NCBI GenBank assembly: GCA_016699715.1
Contig: CP065007.1
Coordinates: forward strand, 1,364,001-1,428,000
Length of the DNA stretch: 64,000 nt
Source of the DNA: Candidatus Competibacteraceae bacterium
Lineage (GTDB): Bacteria > Pseudomonadota > Gammaproteobacteria > Competibacterales > Competibacteraceae
Direction: 5' to 3'
Part shown: positions 7,675 through 15,549 of the stretch, piece after piece
Layout: the number at the start of each line of letters is the position of its first letter
Numbering within the stretch: the first letter of the stretch is position 1
Position numbers and translations under genes: made by a program
The notes under the pieces: generated by a model
Seen by the model: the letters and a program-made list of their open reading frames with translations, nothing else
What the model was told of the DNA's origin: nothing
The model's database searches: none

Positions 7675-9198
7675 TCAAGGTTTTTGTTTCGGTTGTTTCG
7701 GTTGGCCGGCGAGCGCCGTCTCCAGCCGCTCGCAGAGCGTCCGCAGCACTTCGACGCGTGCATAGCGTTTATCGTTCGCTTCGATCAGCGACCACGGCGC
7801 CTGATGGGTACTGGTTCGCTCCACCAGGTCATTGACCGCCAGTTCGTAATCGGCCCAATGCTCGCGGTTGCGCCAGTCCTCATCGGTCAGTTTCCAGGCC
7901 TTGTAGGCAATTTGTTCGCGCTCCTTGAAGCGCTGCAACTGTTCGTCCGGGGTAATGTGCAGCCAGAATTTCACCAGCACGATGCCGCTTTCCACCAATT
8001 GCGCCTCGAAGTCGTTGATCTCGGCGTAGGCGCGCTGCCATTCGCGGGTGCCGGCGAATCCCTCGATCCGTTCCACCAGCACCCGCCCGTACCAACTGCG
8101 GTCGAAAATGGTGACCCGGCCGGCGCGCGGCAAGTGCCGCCAGAACCGCCACAAATAATTGTGCGCGGCTTCCTCGTCGGTGGGCGCGGCGATCTGGATC
8201 ACCTGATAGTCGCGGGCGTCGAGAGCGGTGGTGATACGACGGATGCTGCCTCCCTTGCCGGCGGCATCCCAACCTTCGAAGACCAGAATGGTCGAAATCC
8301 TGCGCTCCCGAGCCGCGCGCTGCAGTTGGTTCAGTTGACTCTGGTAGTGCTTCAAGCCGGCGGCGTAGTCTTCCTTGGACAGGCTCTTGTCCATGTCCAG
8401 CCGCGACAGAATGGTGACCGGCGGCAGGCCCGACTCCGACGGAAACGGCTCGGGTAGATGAACGGCGGCGCCGGTCGCTTGCGTCTTGGCCTCTTCCAGC
8501 CGGAAACGGATGGCATCGCGGATAGCGATCGCCACCGAAATACTCCGGTAGCGGGCGTCGTAACCTTCGACGATCTTCCAGGGCGCCAAGCCGGTGCTGG
8601 TCTTCATGATCGTGCGCTCGGCGGCGGCGACGAATTGCTCGTACAGCTCCCAGTGCCGCCAATCGCGCTTGGAAATCCGCCAGTGCAACAGTGGATTCTT
8701 TTCCAGCTTGCGCAAACGCTCCTTCTGCGCGTCCTTGGATAGATGCATCCAGAATTTCAGGATCAGCGCACCGTCGTCCGCCAAGGTTTTCTCGAACGAC
8801 TTGATCCGCGCCAACCGCTCATCGAACTCGGCCAGACCGACGCGGCCGTAGACATGGTCGAGGATCGGCACCGAATACCAGGAGCTGAGGAATAATGCGA
8901 TTCGCCCCTTGGGCGGCAACTCCCGCCAGAACCGCCAGTATGCCGGCCGGTCGCGCTCCTCATCGGAAAGCTCGCCGAAGGCGCGGGCCATCAACCAGCG
9001 TGAATCCATCCACTCGTGCAGCTTGTTGACCGTTTCGCTTTTACCGGCGCCGTCCACTCCGGCAAATACCACGATCACCGGAAAATCGGCCTCCCGCAAC
9101 TCCATCTGCATCATCAGCAGCTCCTGCCGCAACCGAGGAATCTGTTGGTGATAATCCTCCTTGGGCAGCTTGCGTTGCAGTTCGGCGGTTCTGAACAT
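7675..9198 (-). CDS. pap: Polyphosphate:AMP phosphotransferase (two-domain PPK2)
   Basis: A 507-residue protein with two tandem PPK2 domains, as in class II PPK2 enzymes that phosphorylate AMP to ADP with polyphosphate. Domain 1 (about residues 10-250) has the Walker A GVDGAGKSE but a degenerate lid region (SSWYS). Domain 2 (about 255-500) has GWDAAGKGG and an intact DRSWYGR, so catalysis probably resides in the second domain. This matches what is known of PAP. It is the first gene of the PAP-ppk1-CHAD operon. An AGAGG site lies before the ATG. A TATTCT box about 80 bp upstream is the only promoter hint. Confidence 0.92.
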   Translation of the reverse strand: MFRTAELQRKLPKEDYHQQIPRLRQELLMMQMELREADFPVIVVFAGVDGAGKSETVNKLHEWMDSRWLMARAFGELSDEERDRPAYWRFWRELPPKGRIALFLSSWYSVPILDHVYGRVGLAEFDERLARIKSFEKTLADDGALILKFWMHLSKDAQKERLRKLEKNPLLHWRISKRDWRHWELYEQFVAAAERTIMKTSTGLAPWKIVEGYDARYRSISVAIAIRDAIRFRLEEAKTQATGAAVHLPEPFPSESGLPPVTILSRLDMDKSLSKEDYAAGLKHYQSQLNQLQRAARERRISTILVFEGWDAAGKGGSIRRITTALDARDYQVIQIAAPTDEEAAHNYLWRFWRHLPRAGRVTIFDRSWYGRVLVERIEGFAGTREWQRAYAEINDFEAQLVESGIVLVKFWLHITPDEQLQRFKEREQIAYKAWKLTDEDWRNREHWADYELAVNDLVERTSTHQAPWSLIEANDKRYARVEVLRTLCERLETALAGQPKQPKQKP

Positions 9199-9477
9199 CG
9201 TGACCTCTCACAGGCTGGGAGCGAAACCCAACGGACGAACCGGCTTTACCAAGTGGCGTCCGCCAGAATATTTTCTTTTCTCTGACGATTCAGTGCGTTG
9301 ATTCCGGAAAGGCCCCGAACGGGCTCGCGGGGCACACTCGCAAACGTGTGGTTCGCGCGGTTTATGTTAATCTTAGTTCCATTAACCGACAGACGCTCGA
9401 CTCTCCCGCTTGAGTCAGACGGCTACCCAGTCGTCGCTTACAATGACTAAGCTTTTCGATAATAAAAGGAGAACCTG

Positions 9478-10389
9478 ATGAAGCGGCTGCTATTGGCCGG
9501 TTTGGTTCCGGTGGCCTTGGCGCTGGCCGGACCCGCCCAGGCGGATATTTACGCCTTCGTCGACAGTAACGGGGTACGGCATCTGAGCAACGTCCCCAAC
9601 GACCCCCGCTACAAACTGGTGATGCGCACACCAGCCTACAGCAAGAAAGCAGCCCAGAGTTCCAGCTTCGCCCCCAGCAATCTGTACAGCCCCGGCGGCA
9701 AGCAGATCCCCCAACGCACCGGCCGCGCCAGCCGCGCCAGACTATCCCGCACCGGCGAAAACAACCGCCAACGATTTACCCCCGACGTCAACCGCATCGC
9801 CGCGAAATACCGGCTCGACCCGGCACTCTTGCACGCCGTCATCAGCGCCGAATCCTCCTACAACCCCTGGGCGGTATCCCCCAAGGGCGCCATGGGGCTG
9901 ATGCAGCTCATGCCGGGCACCGCCGAGCGATTCGGGGTCAACAACGCCTACGATCCGGTCGCCAACATGCACGGTGGCGCCCGCTACCTGCGCTGGCTGC
10001 TGGACCACTTCAACGATACCCGGCTGGCGGTGGCTGCCTACAACGCCGGCGAGGGTGCGGTGCAAAAATACGGCAACCAGATCCCGCCGTACAAGGAAAC
10101 CCAAACCTACGTTGACCGTGTGCTGAGTTTCTATCAGAAATACCGGGCGGATGGCCTCTATTACACCGGCGCAAGCAGCGGCTCGCTGGCGCTGAACAAC
10201 GCCAGTGGATACTATCCGGGCCGAACCGGAGGCGTGACCATCATCACCCCGCGCACCAGCCGGACCGCGCGTACCCCGCAAACCACCTACCTGCGCCCCA
10301 CCGGTAGGCAGGTTGTCGTCGGCAACAGCAGTATGGGTCGCCCCACGATCACATCCAGCAATTCTCTATTTGCCGGCAACGATCGATAA
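9478..10389 (+). CDS. Periplasmic lytic transglycosylase with DUF4124 domain
   Basis: A 303-residue exported murein hydrolase. It has a signal peptide (MKRLLLAGLVPVALALAGPA, cleaved near QA-D). A DUF4124-like segment follows (IYAFVDSNGVRHLSNVP, residues 24-45), and then an SLT domain (about 95-220). The SLT domain carries the catalytic glutamate in VISAESSYNP, the GLMQLMPGTAERFGV motif and AVAAYNAGEGAV. The tail is Thr/Arg-rich and looks disordered. Such enzymes cleave the MurNAc-GlcNAc bond to form anhydro-muropeptides. AGGAG lies 7 bp before the ATG. The gene stands alone, ending before a 17-bp perfect inverted repeat. Confidence 0.9.
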   Translation: MKRLLLAGLVPVALALAGPAQADIYAFVDSNGVRHLSNVPNDPRYKLVMRTPAYSKKAAQSSSFAPSNLYSPGGKQIPQRTGRASRARLSRTGENNRQRFTPDVNRIAAKYRLDPALLHAVISAESSYNPWAVSPKGAMGLMQLMPGTAERFGVNNAYDPVANMHGGARYLRWLLDHFNDTRLAVAAYNAGEGAVQKYGNQIPPYKETQTYVDRVLSFYQKYRADGLYYTGASSGSLALNNASGYYPGRTGGVTIITPRTSRTARTPQTTYLRPTGRQVVVGNSSMGRPTITSSNSLFAGNDR

Positions 10390-10690
10390 GCGGTATAAAC
10401 GGCCTGTCATTCCCGCGAAAGCACCATGGCCAATGGTGCTTTCGCGGGATTATTTCTCGGTCGCCTAGCATGGCGGGCTCTTATCCCTCCCCAGCTTTGA
10501 TAAACTGAACTCCATCCCGCCACGATAGCCCGCGCCGATCCCCCGCAATGAGGGTTCCCAGTCGCGGAACTCGTGGAATGTCCGAGGGAATCAAACTTGC
10601 GAAGCGCCTGCCTCCAGGGCTTGAGTCCAGGGTTCCACACCGCTGCCCGCTTCGCGCTATCTCCGAACTCACTCCAGTTGAAGAGCCACC
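10390..10690 (+). other. Intergenic region with a 17-bp palindrome
   Basis: No convincing gene lies between the transglycosylase and the calcium ATPase. The stretch contains the inverted repeat at 10411-10449. The remainder shows no clear promoter hexamers, although a promoter for the ATPase must lie here. GAAGAGCC upstream of the ATPase ATG is the nearest ribosome-site-like sequence. Confidence 0.5.
10411..10449 (+). terminator. Long hairpin / REP-like palindrome
   Basis: A perfect 17-bp stem (left arm 10411-10427, right arm 10433-10449) with a 5-nt loop, followed by TTATTTCTC. The sequence CATTCCCGCGAAAGC resembles a palindrome that recurs between genes in many proteobacteria. It may therefore be both a terminator for the upstream gene and a member of a dispersed repeat family. 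Confidence 0.55.
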
Positions 10691-13369
10691 ATGAAATTCA
10701 CTTATCCAGGTTTGACCGATCGGGAAGTGGAAGCTTCCCGCGCCCAGCACGGTTCCAATGCCGTAGCCAGCCAGGAGGCTGAAACCTTCTGGGATAAGCT
10801 GTTGGGCAACCTGAAAGACCCGATCATCATCATCCTGATCGCCGCTCTGCTGATCACGGTCCTGTTGACGATCTTCGGTTATGCCGAATGGTACGAAAGC
10901 GTCGGTATCGCCTTTGCGGTGGTGATCGCCACCTTCGTCGCCACCTGGTCGGAACACAGCAACGAACAGTCTTTCCAGAAACTGCTGGAAGAAGCCTCAA
11001 TGATTCTGGTCAAGGTGTTCCGCAATGGCCATCTGACCGAAATCTCGATCAATGAGCTGGTCGTCGGCGATCACGTCCTCTTGCAACCGGGCGACACGGT
11101 TCCGACCGATGGACTGCTCATCGCTGGCCATGCCGAGGTGGACGAAGCGGCTTTGACCGGCGAATCGGAACCGGTCAAAAAGACCGCGCTGCCCGAAGGT
11201 GCCGATCCAGCGGCGGAGGAACATCAGTTGTTTCGCGCCGGTCTGCTGGTCGATGGCGAATGCGTGATGCGGGCCAGCGCGGTGGGCGATCAAACCCGCT
11301 ACGGCCAAACCATGAAGGAACTGCTGTCCGCCGAGGATCGGCTCTCGCCCCTGCAACACAAGCTGACCGTATTGGGCGGGCATATTTCGACTTTTGGTTA
11401 CGTCGGCGCCACCCTGATTTTCCTGGCCTTCATGTTCAACAACATCTTCCTGCAAGCCGAGAGTTTCGACGCCTACTGGGCGCAGGAGGGCGGACTCATT
11501 ATCAAGGATTTCGTGACGGCGGCGATTCTGGCCATCATCGTGGTGGTGGTGGCGGTACCGGAAGGTTTGCCGATGATGATCGCCATGGTGCTGGCGATCA
11601 ACATGAAAAAACTGCTCAGCGTCAAGGTGCTGGTGCGCAAGCTGCTGGGCATCGAAACCGCCGGCAGCTTGAACATCCTGTTCACCGACAAGACCGGCAC
11701 CTTGACTCAGGGCCGCTTGTCGGTCAGCGCCTTCCTCACCGGCGCGGGTACGCGGCATGAAAAACTGGACGACATTCCCCAGACCTTGCGCGACACCGCC
11801 GGCTTCGCTTTGCGCAACAACACCAGCGCGGTGATCGACGCCAGCGACCCGAACGACCCTAAAATGGTCGGCGCCGACCGCACCGAACAGGCACTGCTCC
11901 GCTTTGTCACGCCGTACTTGGCGCAGACCGGCAACGTGGACATCGTCGATCTCATTCCCTTCAATAGCACCCGCAAGTTTTCCGCCACTCAGGTCACCGG
12001 CGACCGGGCGTTGACTCTGGTCAAGGGCGCCCCGGAAGTGATTCTGCAAAACTGTACGCGCTGCCTGGATGCCGATGGCAACGCCATCGATCTCAGCGAT
12101 CAAAGCGCCCTGCAAGCGGCCATGCACGAACTGTCTTCGCGGGCCATGCGCCTGCTGGCGGTGGCGGTGAGCGAAACGCCGATCGACGGCGACAAGACGC
12201 TTCCCACCCATCTGACCCTGGTCGGCGTGTTCGGGATGCGCGACGAACTGCGCGAGACTTCCTATGCCTCGGTGAAAACCGCCAAGAACGCCGGCATTCA
12301 CGTCATCATGATCACCGGCGACGCCAAGGAAACCGCCCAAGCCATCGCCAAGGACGTGGGGCTGCTGGAAGACGATCCACAGGCGATCATCCTCACCTCC
12401 GCCGAGCTGTCCCAACTGTCCGACGAGGAAGTGAAGCAGAAACTACCGCATCTCTATGTGGTGGCGCGCGCCTTCCCGACCGACAAGAGCCGCTTGGTGA
12501 AGCTGGCCAAGGAAATGGATCTGGTGGTCGGCATGACCGGCGACGGCGTCAACGATGCGCCAGCGGTGAAAAACGCCGATGTTGGTTTCGCCATGGGTAG
12601 CGGTACCGAGATGACCAAGGAATCCGGCGACATCGTCATTCTCGACGACAACTTCTCCTCGCTAACCAAGGCGGTGCTGTACGGGCGCACCCTGTTCAAG
12701 TCGATCCGCAAGTTCCTGATCTTCCAGTTGACGGTCAATGTCTCCGCCATTCTGGTGGTGTTTCTGGGCCAGTTCTTTGGCTTCGACCTGCCGCTGACCA
12801 TGACCCAGTTGCTGTGGTTGAACATCATTATGGACACCTTGGCGGGGTTGGCCTTCGCCGGCGAGGCCGCGCTGGAACGCTACATGCTGGAAAAGCCGAT
12901 GCGGCGCGACGAACAACTGATCAACACCGACATGTGGTCGTCGATCCTGATCAACGGCGTCTTCATCGCCTTCATCAGTATTCTATTCCTGACCAGCGAC
13001 CTGACCCGGACCCTATTCTCCGGCGGTCATGAGATCGGCTCCGATGCCGCCCAGGCCAAGTTCCTGACGGCGTTTTTCGCCTTCTTCGTGTTCATCCAGG
13101 TTTTCAATACCTTCAACGCCCGTACCCAGGGGTTGAATCTGTGGGAGCATCTGCTCGACAACCGCTTGTTTTCCATCATCATCCCCTTGATCATGGTCAT
13201 CCAGATTTTCTTCATTAGCTATGGTGGTGAAATCCTGCGCACAGTAGGCTTGTCGATACAGGAATGGGTTTACGTGCTGCTGCTGGCCGTCGTGATCATT
13301 CCGGTCGATCTGCTGCGCAAGGTGATTCGCAACCGATGGTTCGACAATCCGGTGCGACTGGAAGCTTGA
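10691..13369 (+). CDS. Calcium-translocating P-type ATPase, PMCA type
   Basis: An 892-residue P2-type cation pump of the inner membrane. In order: an N-terminal cation ATPase domain (LTDREVEASRAQHGSN), two TM helices, and the actuator motif LTGESEPVK. TM4 carries VAVPEGLPM, the calcium-binding PEGL. The phosphorylation loop is DKTGTLTQ with D333, and the hinge is MTGDGVNDAPA. About six C-terminal TM helices follow, the first containing LLWLNIIMDTLAGLAFA with N and D residues of the ion site. Length and motifs fit plasma-membrane-type Ca2+ ATPases rather than Mg or K pumps. It likely exports calcium. No regulator is adjacent. Confidence 0.9.
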   Translation: MKFTYPGLTDREVEASRAQHGSNAVASQEAETFWDKLLGNLKDPIIIILIAALLITVLLTIFGYAEWYESVGIAFAVVIATFVATWSEHSNEQSFQKLLEEASMILVKVFRNGHLTEISINELVVGDHVLLQPGDTVPTDGLLIAGHAEVDEAALTGESEPVKKTALPEGADPAAEEHQLFRAGLLVDGECVMRASAVGDQTRYGQTMKELLSAEDRLSPLQHKLTVLGGHISTFGYVGATLIFLAFMFNNIFLQAESFDAYWAQEGGLIIKDFVTAAILAIIVVVVAVPEGLPMMIAMVLAINMKKLLSVKVLVRKLLGIETAGSLNILFTDKTGTLTQGRLSVSAFLTGAGTRHEKLDDIPQTLRDTAGFALRNNTSAVIDASDPNDPKMVGADRTEQALLRFVTPYLAQTGNVDIVDLIPFNSTRKFSATQVTGDRALTLVKGAPEVILQNCTRCLDADGNAIDLSDQSALQAAMHELSSRAMRLLAVAVSETPIDGDKTLPTHLTLVGVFGMRDELRETSYASVKTAKNAGIHVIMITGDAKETAQAIAKDVGLLEDDPQAIILTSAELSQLSDEEVKQKLPHLYVVARAFPTDKSRLVKLAKEMDLVVGMTGDGVNDAPAVKNADVGFAMGSGTEMTKESGDIVILDDNFSSLTKAVLYGRTLFKSIRKFLIFQLTVNVSAILVVFLGQFFGFDLPLTMTQLLWLNIIMDTLAGLAFAGEAALERYMLEKPMRRDEQLINTDMWSSILINGVFIAFISILFLTSDLTRTLFSGGHEIGSDAAQAKFLTAFFAFFVFIQVFNTFNARTQGLNLWEHLLDNRLFSIIIPLIMVIQIFFISYGGEILRTVGLSIQEWVYVLLLAVVIIPVDLLRKVIRNRWFDNPVRLEA

Positions 13370-13410
13370 TGAAATCGTGAGTGCCGTGCTTGAAGAATGA
13401 CGCTCGATCC

Positions 13411-13440
13411 TGTCCCTCTCCCATGAGCGGGAGAGGGACA
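13411..13440 (+). repeat. Palindrome with the slt start codon in its loop
   Basis: A perfect 12-bp inverted repeat (13411-13422 and 13429-13440) with the 6-nt loop ATGAGC. The CCCTCTCCC/GGGAGAGGG core also occurs in the hairpin at 34454-34474. The loop ATG is the most likely start codon of the Slt-like gene. Confidence 0.7.
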
Positions 13441-15381
13441 GGGATTTTCATCTCTTTTCTCCTCGTCATCGTCCTGACTATCGGACTCGGGGGCGATGTC
13501 AGCGCCACGAAATCCCTGCGGGCGCGGCGGGAAGTTTTTCAGATCGTGGAACGATCACTGCAAGCGGGTGCATCGGTGGACTATGCGGCGCTGCGCGGCT
13601 ATCCCCTGTATCCCTACCTGCGTTACCGGGATCTCTCCCGGCGGCTGACGGAATTCCCGGCGGTCGAAGTGCGGGACTTTCTGCAAACCTATCCCGACAC
13701 GCCACTGGCCCACCGCTTGCGCAACGCTTGGTTGCGCCAACTGGCCAGCGCCCGCCGCTGGGACGATTACCTGCTCGATGCCGTTCCCGGCCGCGATCCG
13801 ACTTTCGAATGCTGGCGGCGGCAAGCGTTGCTGAACGCTGGCCAAAGCGAAGCCGCCTTACGGGACTTTGCCACGCTTTGGCGGCGCGGCGGTTCGCTGC
13901 CCAGCGCCTGCGACCCAGTGATCGCGGTCTGGCAGACCGAGGGCAATCCCACGCCTGAACTCCGTTGGCAACGCTTCGCGCTGGCGATGACGGCGGGAGA
14001 GATTGGGCTCGCGCGGTTTCTACGAACGGACATGTCGGCCACCGACCAGGATCTGGCGGATGCCTGGCTGGCGGTCGCCGACGATCCGAGCCTGGTTCTC
14101 GACGCTACCCGGTTCAAAGCCGGCGATCCGCGCGTTCCCGCGATTCTGGCGGATGGTCTGAGTCGCTGGCGGCGGCGCGATGCGCTGGCGGCCTTGGCCG
14201 CGCTCGATGCGCTCAAGGCACGCGATCCGTCGCTGGCTCCGCCTCTGGCCATCGAGGAGCGGCTACTGGCCCTGTGGATCGCCAGCGACTACCACCCAAG
14301 CGCGCTGGCGCGATTGACCGCCTTGCCGGAAACGGTGGTCGATCAGGATGTGCGGGAATGGCGAATTCGGGTTTGCTTACGACAAGGCGACTGGCCGGCG
14401 ACCCTGCACTGGCTCGATCAGTTGACTCCCGAAGAACGCGACAGTCCACGCTGGCAATACTGGCGAGGTCGAGCGCTGGAGTCACTCGGTCAGACCGAAT
14501 CCGCCCAATCCATCTATCGGCGCATTGCCAACCAGCGGGATTATTACGGCTTTCTGGCCGCCGACCGGCTCGGCGTCCCCTACACCATGACCAATACACC
14601 GCTGACGGTTTCGCCCACTGAACTGGACGCACTGCTGGCCCGTTCCCCCGGTCTGCAACGGGCGCGGGAATTGTACATTCTAGGCCGCGAGTGGGAAGCC
14701 GATGCCGAATGGCGACAGGCCACCCAGGCCTTCGATCCGGCGACGCTCAAGCAGGCGGCGCGACTGGCCCATCGTTGGGAGTGGTATCACCAGGCCATCA
14801 TCACCATTGCCCGCGCCGAACATTGGAATGATCTGGAACTGCGCTTTCCGCTGGCTTATCACGACGAGGTCGTGGCGAATGCCAAAGCCGATGCCATGGA
14901 CCCAGCCTGGGTCTACGCGGTCATCCGACAAGAAAGCGCTTTTCGCGCCGACGCCCGCTCCCCGGTTGGAGCACTGGGGTTGATGCAGATGATGCCCGCG
15001 ACCGGCCGGCAAATCGCCCGCGACTTGCAGGACGCCGTCGATACGCCCAACCTGCGCCAGCCGGAGACCAATATCCGTTACGGCGCGCACTATCTGCACC
15101 GGATGCTGGAACGGTTGCAGAACAACCCGATACTGGCCACCGCCGCCTATAACGCCGGTCCCAACAAAGTGATGCAGTGGTTACCCGCCGACCATCCGGT
15201 GCCCAGCGATGTCTGGGCGGAAACCATTCCCTACCGGGAAACCCGGGCCTATGTACAGCGGGTTATGGAGTACGCCGCTGTCTATCGGTATCTGCTGGGC
15301 CTGGGGGGAGATCCAAAAACCATTCTCGGCGCTGGGATGAAACCGGTGCTACCGCCGGAACCCGATAGACAGGCTGGCTAG
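13423..15381 (+). CDS. slt: Soluble lytic murein transglycosylase, Slt70-like
   Basis: A 652-residue periplasmic exo-lytic transglycosylase. A signal anchor (IFISFLLVIVLTIGLGGDVSA) is followed by a long alpha-superhelical U-domain (about residues 30-470), with repeats such as YPLYPYLRYRDL and the linker QRDYYGFLAADRLGVPY. The C-terminal SLT domain has the catalytic glutamate in VIRQESAF, then GLMQMMPATGRQIA and AAYNAGPNKVMQW. It degrades peptidoglycan strands. The ATG at 13423 sits in the loop of a perfect 12-bp hairpin. A GTG at 13381 would extend the protein by 14 residues but without a better signal peptide. No normal ribosome site is free outside the hairpin. Confidence 0.88.
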   Translation: MSGRGTGIFISFLLVIVLTIGLGGDVSATKSLRARREVFQIVERSLQAGASVDYAALRGYPLYPYLRYRDLSRRLTEFPAVEVRDFLQTYPDTPLAHRLRNAWLRQLASARRWDDYLLDAVPGRDPTFECWRRQALLNAGQSEAALRDFATLWRRGGSLPSACDPVIAVWQTEGNPTPELRWQRFALAMTAGEIGLARFLRTDMSATDQDLADAWLAVADDPSLVLDATRFKAGDPRVPAILADGLSRWRRRDALAALAALDALKARDPSLAPPLAIEERLLALWIASDYHPSALARLTALPETVVDQDVREWRIRVCLRQGDWPATLHWLDQLTPEERDSPRWQYWRGRALESLGQTESAQSIYRRIANQRDYYGFLAADRLGVPYTMTNTPLTVSPTELDALLARSPGLQRARELYILGREWEADAEWRQATQAFDPATLKQAARLAHRWEWYHQAIITIARAEHWNDLELRFPLAYHDEVVANAKADAMDPAWVYAVIRQESAFRADARSPVGALGLMQMMPATGRQIARDLQDAVDTPNLRQPETNIRYGAHYLHRMLERLQNNPILATAAYNAGPNKVMQWLPADHPVPSDVWAETIPYRETRAYVQRVMEYAAVYRYLLGLGGDPKTILGAGMKPVLPPEPDRQAG

Positions 15382-15549
15382 ACGCGCTGCGGCGGCGCCC
15401 TTGAAAATCGCATGGGAAGTTGGGGAGATTTCCGCTCGCGCATCGGCCACAACCCATTCAGGAAAACCACAGCCTCCTACCCGACGCTCACCGTCAGTGC
15501 CCACGAGTCACCCTTTCCATCAGGACACGACCCTTGAATCGGGCACGAC

